The position numbers and the translations under genes were made by a program. The notes under the pieces were generated by a model. The model had not been told where the DNA came from. It saw only the letters and a list, made by a program, of their open reading frames with translations, and did not search any database. This document shows positions 1-7,997 of a stretch of 64,000 bases of DNA, piece after piece (the first letter of the stretch is position 1; the number at the start of each line of letters is the position of its first letter). Source of the DNA: Flavobacterium nitrogenifigens (GTDB lineage: Bacteria; Bacteroidota; Bacteroidia; Flavobacteriales; Flavobacteriaceae); the NCBI RefSeq assembly GCF_003254565.1, contig NZ_QJRI01000173.1, positions 62,001 through 126,000 on the forward strand. The letters run 5' to 3'.

Positions 1-512
1 TAAGCTCCTAACAATAATTGCTGTCCAGTTTGTCCTTGTGCGTAAAATGTACGAGAAACCAAAGTTCCTCCAAAAGAACGGTTGTCTAAAAGTCCGCCGT
101 ATTCACGAGCCAATGGCACCCCTTGAGCCACACATTGGTCAATAATATTACCTGAAACTTCAGCCAAACGATAAACGTTTGCCTCACGAGCACGGTAATC
201 ACCACCTTTTACAGTATCGTAAAACAATCTGTAGATAGAGTCACCGTCACCTTTATAGTTTTTTGCTGCGTTGATACCTCCTTGTGCAGCGATAGAGTGC
301 GCACGACGTGGAGAATCTTGGAAGCAGAATGCTTTTACGTTATATCCTAACTCAGCCAAAGTAGCCGCAGCCGAACCTCCAGCTAAACCTGTACCAACTA
401 CAATAATATCTAAATTACGTTTGTTAGCAGGGTTTACTAAATTAATATGATCTTTATAATTTGTCCATTTGTCCGCTATAGGACCATTTGGAATTTTTGA
501 ATCTAATGCCAT
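1..512 (-). CDS. sdhA: Succinate dehydrogenase flavoprotein subunit, 5' part only
   Basis: The gene reads leftward from an ATG at 512 and runs off the window, so about 170 N-terminal residues are visible. They begin [16 protein letters not shown]. An FAD-binding dinucleotide fold follows ([20 protein letters not shown]), then [18 protein letters not shown], whose His is the expected site of covalent FAD attachment in this family. In the known family this subunit oxidises succinate to fumarate and passes electrons to the iron-sulfur subunit. The gene lies 11 bp after sdhC on the same strand, so they are one operon; sdhB is expected just beyond the left edge. Confidence 0.96.
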   Translation of the reverse strand, partial: MALDSKIPNGPIADKWTNYKDHINLVNPANKRNLDIIVVGTGLAGGSAAATLAELGYNVKAFCFQDSPRRAHSIAAQGGINAAKNYKGDGDSIYRLFYDTVKGGDYRAREANVYRLAEVSGNIIDQCVAQGVPLAREYGGLLDNRSFGGTLVSRTFYAQGQTGQQLLLGA

Positions 513-523
513 TATAATTGATA

Positions 524-1189
524 TTAATTATTGAAATGATGAAATAAAGCGATAATTACGAAAAGCGCTGGAACTACAACTGCAAACCAGTAACCTACTT
601 TTGATAAAAATCTAGAGTATTTGTTGTGCATCCCTACAGATTGAAGAGAAGATGCAAACCCGTGCCATAAGTGGAATCCTAAAAGGATGAAAGACACACA
701 GTACAATGCCGTACGGATTGGGTCGTGAAATTTGTGAACCAACTCACCATAATACCTTGTAGCATCTGGCGCTGTACCCGCAATATACTTGTAGGTAACT
801 TCAGGAAACCAGAAATCATAAAAGTGCAATCCTAAGAAAGCTAAAATAACCAATCCAGAAATAATCATATTTCTAGAACTCCAAGAAGCGTTTGCAGCTC
901 CATTGTATTTAGCGTATGCGATTGGTCGTGCTGCGCTGTTTTGAGCCGTAAGTACAAATCCCATTACGAAATGGAAAATTACTCCGAATGCCAAAACTGG
1001 CTGCATTACGTACTGAATCAGCGGATTGTATCCCATAAAGTGAGAAGCTTCGTTAAAAACGTCTTCACTAATAATAGAAATAAAATTTAAGGAAACATGC
1101 AGCGCTAAAAACGTGATTAAGAATATTCCCGAAAGAGCCATAGCTACTTTCTTTAAGATGGAAGCATTCAATAGTGCAGATTGTGCCAT
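524..1189 (-). CDS. sdhC: Succinate dehydrogenase cytochrome b subunit
   Basis: This 221-residue protein has about five hydrophobic helices (near residues 12-38, 58-80, 105-125, 158-178 and 195-217), as expected for the single-polypeptide diheme cytochrome b of Bacteroidota and epsilonproteobacterial succinate:quinone reductases. Several His residues lie in or near the helices ([29 protein letters not shown]) and are candidate heme ligands. It anchors the SdhA-SdhB dimer in the inner membrane and exchanges electrons with menaquinone (family knowledge). It is the first gene of the sdhCA(B) operon, 11 bp before sdhA. No clear promoter was identified upstream. Confidence 0.92.
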   Translation of the reverse strand: MAQSALLNASILKKVAMALSGIFLITFLALHVSLNFISIISEDVFNEASHFMGYNPLIQYVMQPVLAFGVIFHFVMGFVLTAQNSAARPIAYAKYNGAANASWSSRNMIISGLVILAFLGLHFYDFWFPEVTYKYIAGTAPDATRYYGELVHKFHDPIRTALYCVSFILLGFHLWHGFASSLQSVGMHNKYSRFLSKVGYWFAVVVPALFVIIALFHHFNN

Positions 1190-1496
1190 AAGTGTTAAGT
1201 AGTTTGTTTTAAAAAATTACACAAAAATAATTCAATTACAAAAGAACTACAACCATTTCGCTGTTATTTATAATGATTTTAAAATAGCTATTTTCTACGT
1301 ATTTTTACGTACAAAAACGAAGCTGCTAAAAAATAATTCACTATGAGAAATTTCAAAATACTGCTTTTTAAGTGATAGCAAGGAAATTCAATTCTAAGTA
1401 GATTACCAAAAATTTATCATATTGTTATTTTATTCAAACATTTGATTTATTTTCTTCAAAAGTGCTCTTCGGCAGAAATTTTGTCTAAGTAAAAAA

Positions 1497-1526
1497 TTGT
1501 CATTCCGTAACATAGTTTTACCTTTA
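1497..1526 (+). promoter_or_regulatory. Candidate Bacteroidota promoter for HMG-CoA synthase
   Basis: TTG at 1497-1499 and TAccTTTA at 1519-1526 are separated by 19 bp, close to the Flavobacterium TTTG/TAnnTTTG consensus (the last base differs). Transcription would start near 1533, leaving a leader of about 13 nt. The remaining part of the 1190-1545 gap between the divergent sdhC and HMG-CoA synthase genes shows nothing else that I can name. Confidence 0.45.
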
Positions 1527-1545
1527 GCGGCTCAAAAAAATAAGA

Positions 1546-2907
1546 ATGAAAACAGGAATTGATGCTATTTCGTTTGATGTAGCAAACATACATTTACCCA
1601 TAAAAACTTTGGCAATTGCCAGAAATATTGAACCAGAAAAATTAGAAAAAGGTCTTGGATTACTAAAAATGACCTTTCCAGACGTCCACCAAGACGCTGT
1701 AGTTTTTGGAGCAAATGCTTTAACAAAACTTATCACAGACAATAAAATAAACCTAAACGAAATAAGCCGAATTTATGTTGGTACCGAAAGCGGTATTGAC
1801 AGTTCAAAACCAATTGCTTCTTATTTAATTAGTTTAATGGAGCAGAAATTTGGAGAAGATTCTTTGGCAGAATGTGATGTTGTTGATTTTACTTTTGCTT
1901 GTATTGGCGGAGTTGATGCGATGCAAAACTGCCTAGATTTCGTAAAACTGAATCCGACGAAAAAAGCAATTGTAGTTACTTCTGATTTTGCAAAATATGA
2001 TTTAAACTCTGGCGGAGAATATACGCAAGGAGCCGGAGCAGTTGCCATGTTAATTGCTTCAAATCCTAGAATTATTGCTTTTGATGACAATTGGGCAACG
2101 AGCACAAAAGGTGTTTTCGATTTCTTTAAGCCATACAGAACTATTTCTAAAGAAGAAATTACCAAAAACACAAACAACGATTCGTGGTTTGACAATTTAG
2201 AAGCTGAAATCGAAATTCATAAAGACCAGCCAGTTTTTGATGGACAATATTCGAATCAATGTTACATGGATCGTACTCGAAATGCTTACTTTTCATTCAA
2301 AAAACTAAAAAATACTACCGAAACTTTATATAACACTTGGCATAGTATCGTAATGCACTTGCCATATTCTTTTCAAGGAAGAAGAATGTTATCTGAAATC
2401 TACGCTCTAGATAGTGCCGAAAAAATTATTGCTGATGATATTGCTCCTGCAGATTATCAGACAAAAATTAAAGAAGTGGCAAAATCTGAAGATTACAGAA
2501 GTTTTGTAACTGAGAAATTACAGCCTGCAGAATTGGCCTCTTCATTAATTGGAAACCTTTATACAGGTTCTATTTTCATGGGATTGTTATCTACTCTAGC
2601 TCATTTTTATGACACTAATAAAGAAGTAGCTGGAACTAAATTCGGTTTCTTAGCTTACGGAAGCGGATCAAAATCGAAAGTTTTTGAAGGAACGATTCAG
2701 CCAGAATGGAAATCGGCTTTAGAAAACGTGAAACTTTTTGAAAATTTAGCTGAAAGCGTAGAAATTGATTTCAACACTTACGAAAGTCTTCATAAAAAAG
2801 AACAAAAACAAAGCGTAAGAACTCCGAAAAACGAATGGGTTTTAGACAGAATCGAAAAAGAAATTCCTGTTTTGATCGGGGCGAGATATTATAAATGGGT
2901 GGATTAA
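1546..2907 (+). CDS. mvaS: Hydroxymethylglutaryl-CoA synthase
   Basis: This 453-residue protein is a thiolase-fold condensing enzyme that joins acetyl-CoA and acetoacetyl-CoA to HMG-CoA at the entry to the mevalonate isoprenoid route. The expected active-site residues are visible: Glu81 in VGTESGIDSSKP and the nucleophile Cys119 in FTFACIGGVDA. A conserved C-terminal region with the YTGSIFMGLLSTL stretch follows. The length is somewhat longer than Gram-positive MvaS (about 390). The gene stands alone between divergent sdhC and a rho-independent terminator. Identification rests on motif and overall sequence recognition; a PKS-type HMG synthase is unlikely because no polyketide genes are nearby. 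Confidence 0.9.
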   Translation: MKTGIDAISFDVANIHLPIKTLAIARNIEPEKLEKGLGLLKMTFPDVHQDAVVFGANALTKLITDNKINLNEISRIYVGTESGIDSSKPIASYLISLMEQKFGEDSLAECDVVDFTFACIGGVDAMQNCLDFVKLNPTKKAIVVTSDFAKYDLNSGGEYTQGAGAVAMLIASNPRIIAFDDNWATSTKGVFDFFKPYRTISKEEITKNTNNDSWFDNLEAEIEIHKDQPVFDGQYSNQCYMDRTRNAYFSFKKLKNTTETLYNTWHSIVMHLPYSFQGRRMLSEIYALDSAEKIIADDIAPADYQTKIKEVAKSEDYRSFVTEKLQPAELASSLIGNLYTGSIFMGLLSTLAHFYDTNKEVAGTKFGFLAYGSGSKSKVFEGTIQPEWKSALENVKLFENLAESVEIDFNTYESLHKKEQKQSVRTPKNEWVLDRIEKEIPVLIGARYYKWVD

Positions 2908-2949
2908 ATTTTTAAAATCCAATTTTTAAAACCCCAAACTCCAATAAAA

Positions 2950-2978
2950 AAACCGAAGCTTGATGTTTCGGTTTTTTT
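2950..2978 (+). terminator. Rho-independent terminator after mvaS
   Basis: Arms AAACCGAA (2950-2957) and TTCGGTTT (2967-2974) with a 9-nt loop are followed by a run of T. The hairpin begins 42 bp after the mvaS stop codon. Confidence 0.8.
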
Positions 2979-2992
2979 TATGTTTTTTGAAA

Positions 2993-3115
2993 TTTAACCG
3001 CAAAGTCCACAAAGGATTACGCAAGGTTCACAAACCTTTTTATGAACACAAAGCTTTGCGAACTTTGCGTTTATTTAGATATCTCAAAAAAACCTTTGCG
3101 CCCTTTGCGGTTAAA
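2993..3115. repeat. Intergenic palindromic repeat, family A copy 1
   Basis: The 123-bp element has 13-bp perfect terminal inverted repeats: TTTAACCGCAAAG at 2993-3005 and CTTTGCGGTTAAA at 3103-3115. Internal sub-repeats of the type GCAAAGTTCGC occur in both orientations. A near-identical 125-bp element lies at 5030-5154, and degenerate copies at 50781-50840 and 61538-61684. It encodes no protein. Confidence 0.85.
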
Positions 3116-3125
3116 TAAAAGGTAA

Positions 3126-3308
3126 TCAATCCTTCTTATGCTGTTCAGTATAATTTTGATTTCCTTTAATTCTAGTATCTTCGGTATGCATTCCGTTTGC
3201 CATGCCTAGCATAAAAGCGGTTATTATAATTATGAATTTTCTTTTTATCCAATGAAGAAGTGGTCGCTTAGATTGCTCCAAACGAGAATTATTATTTTGT
3301 TTATACAT
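3126..3308 (-). CDS. Small hypothetical membrane protein
   Basis: A 60-residue ORF starting with ATG encodes a basic N-terminus, one hydrophobic segment (about residues 25-42, FIIIITAFMLGMANGM) and a hydrophilic tail. It follows the 123-residue hypothetical gene on the same strand, 59 bp away. I do not recognise a family. The clear membrane segment and the position outside the repeats favour a real gene, but its small size keeps the call tentative. Confidence 0.5.
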   Translation of the reverse strand: MYKQNNNSRLEQSKRPLLHWIKRKFIIIITAFMLGMANGMHTEDTRIKGNQNYTEQHKKD

Positions 3309-3367
3309 TTTGAAAATGATAAATAATTAGACATTATTGAATCATCTATGCTCAGAAATAAATTTTC

Positions 3368-3739
3368 TTAAGCAGTGTATAAACTTTTATCGAAATGTTT
3401 TGAAGTGATTATTTCATTTATAAAAACAGATTGATTTATAAATGAAGTTAGATTTTGATGAAGCAAATTTTGCAGTTTCAGAAGCTTTTTAACTTGAAAA
3501 GTAAAAACAGTTTCGGTTTTGAGAAAATTCAAAACAACTGAAAATCTTATTTCATTCCAGGAAACAACTTGCCCGAATTTATATAAACGAGAACTTTTAA
3601 GCTCTAATTCTTTTCTTAAAACTACAAACGAAGACTGATAATATTCTGCCGATTTAGATTGAGAATATAAAGCACCATCGCCTGCAATCACGACAAAAGT
3701 CAGAAAGAGTGCTATTAGGTATTTTAGATATTTTTTCAA
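3368..3739 (-). CDS. Hypothetical secreted or membrane-anchored protein
   Basis: This 123-residue ORF begins with a typical signal sequence or membrane anchor (MKKYLKYLIALFLTFVVIAG, then DGALYSQSKS). A region with alternating hydrophobic and charged residues follows, without Cys pairs or any motif I recognise. It is the upstream member of a two-gene leftward pair with the 60-residue protein. No function can be proposed. Confidence 0.55.
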   Translation of the reverse strand: MKKYLKYLIALFLTFVVIAGDGALYSQSKSAEYYQSSFVVLRKELELKSSRLYKFGQVVSWNEIRFSVVLNFLKTETVFTFQVKKLLKLQNLLHQNLTSFINQSVFINEIITSKHFDKSLYTA

Positions 3740-3835
3740 TCTTTAAGTTTTAGTTTCTGGAACGAAAATACGAATTTCGGATAAAAAAAACCGAAGAGAA
3801 TTTGCTCCGATTTTGCTTTTATATTCAACTAATTT

Positions 3836-3960
3836 GTCATTCTGAGGAACGAAGACACGAGCGATAGCGAACTGGCGAAGCAATCACACTAGAAACTCGA
3901 CAAAGATTGGCGATTTTGCATACGGAATCTCTAGTGTGATTCTTCGTTCCTCAGAATGAC
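3836..3960. repeat. Intergenic palindromic repeat, family B, with a 27-bp micro-insert
   Basis: Terminal inverted repeats of 19 bp are perfect: GTCATTCTGAGGAACGAAG (3836-3854) and its complement at 3942-3960. A second inner pair, AATCACACTAGA (3882-3893) and TCTAGTGTGATT (3930-3941), continues the stem. On the left arm only, 27 bp (3855-3881) separate the two stem segments and interrupt an otherwise continuous palindrome. A 23/27 match to this insert occurs at 48119-48145. Fragments of the same family lie at 6464-6559. Confidence 0.88.
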
Positions 3961-3970
3961 AAGATTGGGT

Positions 3971-4525
3971 TTAAAACTTTGACAAAGGTCGTGGCACATA
4001 AAGCAACAAACCCAATCCTAAAACAAAAAGCGCACAGCTTAAAACCATCAAAACTCCATTTTTTAAAGCAAAAAAGGAAACTCCCACAGCAACCGAACCA
4101 ACAATTACCATTAAAGACTTTAAGGTTTCCGTTTTTATAAAAGTGAATGCATGCAAAGCCAGACCTAGAAAAAGCAAAGACGGTCCAACGGCTACAAATG
4201 GATAAAAAATCAAAGGCGAATTACTAATATGCTGACTTAATTCAGCTTTTTCGATTTCATTATTTCCGTAGCTTGACATTATAAAATCAATTGTGCAAAG
4301 ACCGATATGTGCAATTATCCCCAAAGTGGTCAAAACAGAAGCAACTTTATTTGTCTTAGTTTTTGGAAATACCTCATTAAAAGACAATAAAAAACAAGCT
4401 CCAATTAAATTAAACCAATGCGCAAAATCTACAGATTCGCTTAAACTTGGCAATAATTTAGAAAAGAATAAGTAACTGATTAGAAAAAACACTAATCCGA
4501 TTAGACAGCTTTGTTTTGTAGTCAT
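3971..4525 (-). CDS. Hypothetical polytopic membrane protein
   Basis: This 184-residue protein has about six hydrophobic segments (near residues 7-25, 34-50, 63-83, 107-130, 135-153 and 156-177) and almost no soluble domain, ending in VPRPLSKF. No Pfam-type family is recognisable to me. It stands alone, 20 bp upstream of a GNAT gene's stop codon on the same strand, so co-transcription with the upstream GNAT gene is possible. Confidence 0.7.
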   Translation of the reverse strand: MTTKQSCLIGLVFFLISYLFFSKLLPSLSESVDFAHWFNLIGACFLLSFNEVFPKTKTNKVASVLTTLGIIAHIGLCTIDFIMSSYGNNEIEKAELSQHISNSPLIFYPFVAVGPSLLFLGLALHAFTFIKTETLKSLMVIVGSVAVGVSFFALKNGVLMVLSCALFVLGLGLLLYVPRPLSKF

Positions 4526-4545
4526 AATTTTAATTCAGTTAGATT

Positions 4546-4995
4546 TTAAAGTTTCATTTCCATAATAGGCATAAACCGATTTTTTATGGAAGTTTCAAAT
4601 TCACCAATTTTTACAAATCCCATTTTAGAATAAAATTCCTCGGCGTTGGGTTCTGAATCGAGAATTATTCTTTCTGTTTTCTCTTCTTTTATTCGGTTTA
4701 AGAAATCGAGAACTAAATGTTTTCCAAATCCTTTTCCAATATACTCCGGTAAGATAAACAAATTATCGAGTTCGATTACTTTTTCATTTTTGAAAACATA
4801 AGAATAATAACCTACAATAAAATCATTGTCTACCAATTTAAAAACATTTTGATCTCTAATATAATCTTGAGAAATGGTTAGATTTTTATCCCATTTCTGA
4901 ATTTGTTCTGCAGAATATCCCCAATATGCTTTTGATTTTTTGGTTATTGCAGTTAGGATTTCGTTGTCGGTTATGTTCGCTTTTTGAATTATCAT
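4546..4995 (-). CDS. GNAT family N-acetyltransferase
   Basis: A 149-residue, single-domain GNAT protein. The acetyl-CoA pyrophosphate-binding motif A is visible as PEYIGKGFGKHLV (about residues 85-97), preceded by LDNLFILPEYIG and followed by the motif B region SEPNAEEFYSKMGFVKIGE. This family transfers acetyl groups to small molecules or protein N-termini; the substrate cannot be read from the sequence. It lies near a second GNAT gene (5163-5600), from which repeat A2 separates it. Confidence 0.85.
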   Translation of the reverse strand: MIIQKANITDNEILTAITKKSKAYWGYSAEQIQKWDKNLTISQDYIRDQNVFKLVDNDFIVGYYSYVFKNEKVIELDNLFILPEYIGKGFGKHLVLDFLNRIKEEKTERIILDSEPNAEEFYSKMGFVKIGEFETSIKNRFMPIMEMKL

Positions 4996-5029
4996 TAGTT
5001 TTAAAATAAGTTTTTAGGCATCTTTAAAA

Positions 5030-5154
5030 TTTAACCGCAAAGTCCGCAAAAAAATTTCAATCTTAAGTTACATTGAATAATTGTAAAGTTCGCAAAGCTT
5101 TGAACACAAAACTTTGCGAACTTTGCGTAAGACTTAGCGGGCTTTGCGGTTAAA
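5030..5154. repeat. Intergenic palindromic repeat, family A copy 2
   Basis: The 125-bp element shares the 13-bp terminal inverted repeats of the copy at 2993 (TTTAACCGCAAAG at 5030-5042, complement at 5142-5154). The internal sequence is similar but shuffled. It fills the gap between two GNAT genes. Confidence 0.85.
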
Positions 5155-5162
5155 AAACATCT

Positions 5163-5600
5163 TTATTGATAAATCGTAAACTTATTATGACTCAAAGTAA
5201 AACCCAAATTCTCATAAATCGCTACATTCTCAACTCGCTTTTTATTTGTCGTTACTTCGATACTTTTTAAATCATTCTGCTCAGCAAAATCTAAAATCTC
5301 ATTTATTAATGCTCTTCCAACGCCTTGACCACGATATTTTTGATAAATAAAAAACTCCTGAATTTCACCAACCAATCCACAATGATGCAGCAAATTTTGA
5401 GTATGAAAGCTAATAAAACCTAAACCCTCAGTTTCGTTTTCGGCAATTAGATATAGATTTTTTGGGTTTGAAATGTTTTCGTTGAATATCGTTTCGAAAA
5501 CTTCAAAATCTAAAATTTCATTTTCGAGTTCACAGATTGCTTTGTAGACGAAGTTTAGATCTTCTACTTGGGTTTTTCTTATTTTGATCTTTGGATTCAT
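5163..5600 (-). CDS. GNAT family N-acetyltransferase
   Basis: This 145-residue protein has a GNAT motif A at about residues 85-100 (FIYQKYRGQGVGRALINE), followed by AEQNDLKSIEVTTNKKR and the motif B segment AIYENLGFTLSH. It is probably a cytosolic acetyl-CoA-dependent acetyltransferase of unknown substrate. The ORF begins with ATG close to an AT-rich upstream region. It reads in the same direction as its neighbours. Confidence 0.85.
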   Translation of the reverse strand: MNPKIKIRKTQVEDLNFVYKAICELENEILDFEVFETIFNENISNPKNLYLIAENETEGLGFISFHTQNLLHHCGLVGEIQEFFIYQKYRGQGVGRALINEILDFAEQNDLKSIEVTTNKKRVENVAIYENLGFTLSHNKFTIYQ

Positions 5601-5645
5601 TAATTTATTCTTCGATAATTATAGCACATTAAGCTATAGAAATTT

Positions 5646-6173
5646 TTAATTAAAAAGCGTCTTGATTCTTTCTATAAAACTTTTCTTTTTTACTGCTTGT
5701 TTAATTTCTTGAGAAGGTTTTGCATTTTTTTGATGACTTCTTCTTTTTTCTTTTTCTAATTCATTCAAAAATTCAGGAGTATCAGAAAGAAGCATTTCTT
5801 TAGAATATTTTATTTCATCATCTAAATAATAAACTTGAGCATTACAGTTATCGATCAATGCAACAGAGATAAGTCCAATACTGGCTCCAGCCGCATAGTC
5901 AGCTCCCCAAATAAATGACACAGCGACATCTTCATCTATTATATCTGTTTTAATCCACTCTAAATCATTAATTATTTCAGAAGGTTCTTCAAAATACATT
6001 TCAAAAAAAGTCTCAAATCCATTTATAGAACAATTAAGACTGTCTTGACCATATAATATTTCAAATTTATTTAAGATTTTAAAATCGTAACCTAATTCAC
6101 GAATACTTTCTTCAATTTTTGATTTTGTTGGCATATCTACTTTTTTAAAAAAAGCAAGTTGAGTCATTGACAT
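5646..6173 (-). CDS. Hypothetical cytosolic protein
   Basis: This 175-residue protein has no signal sequence or obvious membrane helix. It is acidic through residue 130 and ends with a Lys-rich tail (KKKSFIERIKTLFN). The acidic alternating alpha/beta pattern (YFEEPSEIINDLEWI, FIWGADYAAGASIG) is loosely reminiscent of small immunity-type proteins, but no toxin gene is adjacent and I do not claim that function. A second in-frame Met at residue 3 is an alternative start. Confidence 0.6.
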   Translation of the reverse strand: MSMTQLAFFKKVDMPTKSKIEESIRELGYDFKILNKFEILYGQDSLNCSINGFETFFEMYFEEPSEIINDLEWIKTDIIDEDVAVSFIWGADYAAGASIGLISVALIDNCNAQVYYLDDEIKYSKEMLLSDTPEFLNELEKEKRRSHQKNAKPSQEIKQAVKKKSFIERIKTLFN

Positions 6174-6300
6174 AATTATTTAAATATTATTAAAATGGAA
6201 TTTTGAGAATGATTTATTTTGTTTCGCAGTACCAATATACGAATTCTCACAATTGAAACTCAAAACCTATACAAATAATAAACTTGCCAAAACGAGATTC

Positions 6301-6383
6301 GCGTGAGGGATAGAGGCGGTATCCTTTTATGAAGCGGAGCGGAATAAAAGATATAGCCGAAAGCCCGACCCGGAGGGGCACGC
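6301..6383. repeat. Compact GC-rich structured repeat
   Basis: An 83-bp segment that folds by eye into one long interrupted hairpin: GCGTG (6301-6305) with CACGC (6379-6383), then GGG/CCC, GGC/GCC, and TATCCTTTTAT with ATAAAAGATA around a GC-rich loop. Its G+C content is well above the AT-rich flanks, and no ORF explains it. It looks like a member of a dispersed structured repeat of Flavobacteriia; copy number cannot be judged from this window. Confidence 0.6.
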
Positions 6384-6439
6384 CCATATTGAGATGCTAA
6401 GATTAAAAATCTCTGGAATCTGCCAAATCTGCGTGGGAC

Positions 6440-6605
6440 AAAACCATCAATCTTTGTCGAGTTTCTAGTGTGATCTCTCCTCCGTCGAGATGACAAAAAC
6501 TTTGCGCTTATCAATCTTTGTGGAGTTACTTGCGGAGATTCCTCGTTCCTCGGAATGACAAGATTGTACAAAAACTTTGTGCCTTAGCGCCTTCGTGGCA
6601 AAACC
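6440..6605. repeat. Broken copies of palindromic repeat families A and B
   Basis: TCTAGTGTGATCTCTCC at 6464-6480 and CGTTCCTCGGAATGAC at 6544-6559 match the arms of the family B element at 3836-3960. The stretch 6573-6600 (AACTTTGTGCCTTAGCGCC, then TTCGTGGCA) resembles the end of other intergenic repeats. Together with the structured element at 6301 they fill almost the whole 524-bp gap at 6174-6697. The remainder of the gap (6174-6300) is AT-rich with no visible feature. Confidence 0.65.
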
Positions 6606-6697
6606 AAAACAAATAAGAAAACTTTAATAAATCTGCTATACGCCACTAAATCAAAAATCATTAATTTTGAAATTCGAAGTTCAAAAACGAAATAATT

Positions 6698-7990
6698 ATG
6701 AAATATCATCAAATAAACAGCGCTCTTTTTGTAAAAAACCGCAGAAAGTTCATGGCTGAAATGAAACCTAACTCTGTTGCAGTATTCAACTCAAATGACA
6801 TTTATCCAGTTAGTGCCGACAGTACTTTGCCGTTCGCACAGCATAGAGATATTTTTTACCTGAGCGGTGTAGATCAGGAAGAAAGTGTTTTGCTTTTGTT
6901 TCCAGATGCGCCTTATGAGCACCAAAGAGAAATTCTTTTTTTAAGAGAAACCAATGAGCATATTGCAGTTTGGGAAGGTGAAAAACTAACTAAAGAACGT
7001 GCTTTTCAGGTTTCTGGAATTAGAACGGTTTATTGGTTGCAAGATTTTCATAAAGTTTTGAACGAAATGATGACGTATGCCGATACAATGTACATCAACA
7101 CCAACGAACATTATCGTGCGACTGTAGAAACAGAAACTCGTGAAGCGCGTTTTGTAAAATGGTGGAAAGAGCGTTATCCAGCACACAATGTTGCAAAAAG
7201 CAACCCAATTCTACAAAGACTTCGTTCTGTAAAAGAAAGCGAAGAAATCGATTTGATTCAGCATGCTTGTGATATTACAGAGAAAGGTTTCCGCAGATTA
7301 TTATCATTTGTAAAACCAAATGTTACGGAATATGAAATTGAAGCTGAATTGGCTCACGAATTCATCCGTAACCGTTCTAAAGGTTTTGCTTATACACCAA
7401 TTATTGCTTCTGGAAACAATGCAAATGTTTTACACTATATCGAAAACAACCAGCAATGTAAAGAAGGTGATTTGATTTTGCTTGACGTTGCAGCAGAATA
7501 TGCTAATTACTCAAGCGACATGACTAGAACAATTCCAGTTTCTGGACGTTTTTCTGATCGTCAGAAAGCGGTTTACAACGCCGTTTTGAGAGTGAAAAAC
7601 GAAGCTACAAAAATGCTTACACCAGGAACGCTTTGGAAACAATATCATGTTGAAGTAGGTAAAATTATGACTTCTGAATTACTTGGTTTAGGTTTAATAG
7701 ATAAAGCCGATGTTCAGAACGAAAATCCAGAATGGCCTGCTTACAAAAAATATTTCATGCACGGAACTTCTCACCATTTAGGACTTGACACGCATGATTA
7801 CGGATTGCTTCACGAACCAATGAAAGCTAATATGGTTTTCACAGTTGAGCCAGGAATTTACATTCCAGCAGAAAAATTCGGAATCCGTTTAGAAGACAAT
7901 GTTGTGGTTCAGGAAAAAGGAGAGCCTTTCAACTTAATGCGCAATATTCCTATTGAAGTAGACGAGATCGAAACGTTGATGAATGAATAA
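6698..7990 (+). CDS. pepP: Aminopeptidase P family metallopeptidase (Xaa-Pro aminopeptidase)
   Basis: This 430-residue protein has an N-terminal creatinase-like domain (about 1-170) and a C-terminal pita-bread M24 peptidase domain (about 180-425). The five metal ligands are visible in order: the two Asp of LLDVAAEYANYSSDMTRT, the His in FMHGTSHHLGLDTHD, and the Glu in FTVEPGIYIP and in RLEDNVVV. The family removes N-terminal residues preceding proline in the cytosol. The downstream alpha/beta hydrolase, itself of proline iminopeptidase type, follows almost without gap, so the two may share a role in proline-peptide turnover. Confidence 0.93.
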   Translation: MKYHQINSALFVKNRRKFMAEMKPNSVAVFNSNDIYPVSADSTLPFAQHRDIFYLSGVDQEESVLLLFPDAPYEHQREILFLRETNEHIAVWEGEKLTKERAFQVSGIRTVYWLQDFHKVLNEMMTYADTMYINTNEHYRATVETETREARFVKWWKERYPAHNVAKSNPILQRLRSVKESEEIDLIQHACDITEKGFRRLLSFVKPNVTEYEIEAELAHEFIRNRSKGFAYTPIIASGNNANVLHYIENNQQCKEGDLILLDVAAEYANYSSDMTRTIPVSGRFSDRQKAVYNAVLRVKNEATKMLTPGTLWKQYHVEVGKIMTSELLGLGLIDKADVQNENPEWPAYKKYFMHGTSHHLGLDTHDYGLLHEPMKANMVFTVEPGIYIPAEKFGIRLEDNVVVQEKGEPFNLMRNIPIEVDEIETLMNE

Positions 7991-7997
7991 TTTTTTG

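Noticed and set aside
1821..2195. 124-residue ORF antisense to mvaS
   Set aside because: The sense strand encodes the catalytic domain of HMG-CoA synthase; this frame is a shadow.
6260..6571. 103-residue ORF on the minus strand
   Set aside because: It consists entirely of palindromic repeat DNA; the translated VIPRNEES motif is a typical translated repeat rather than a real protein.
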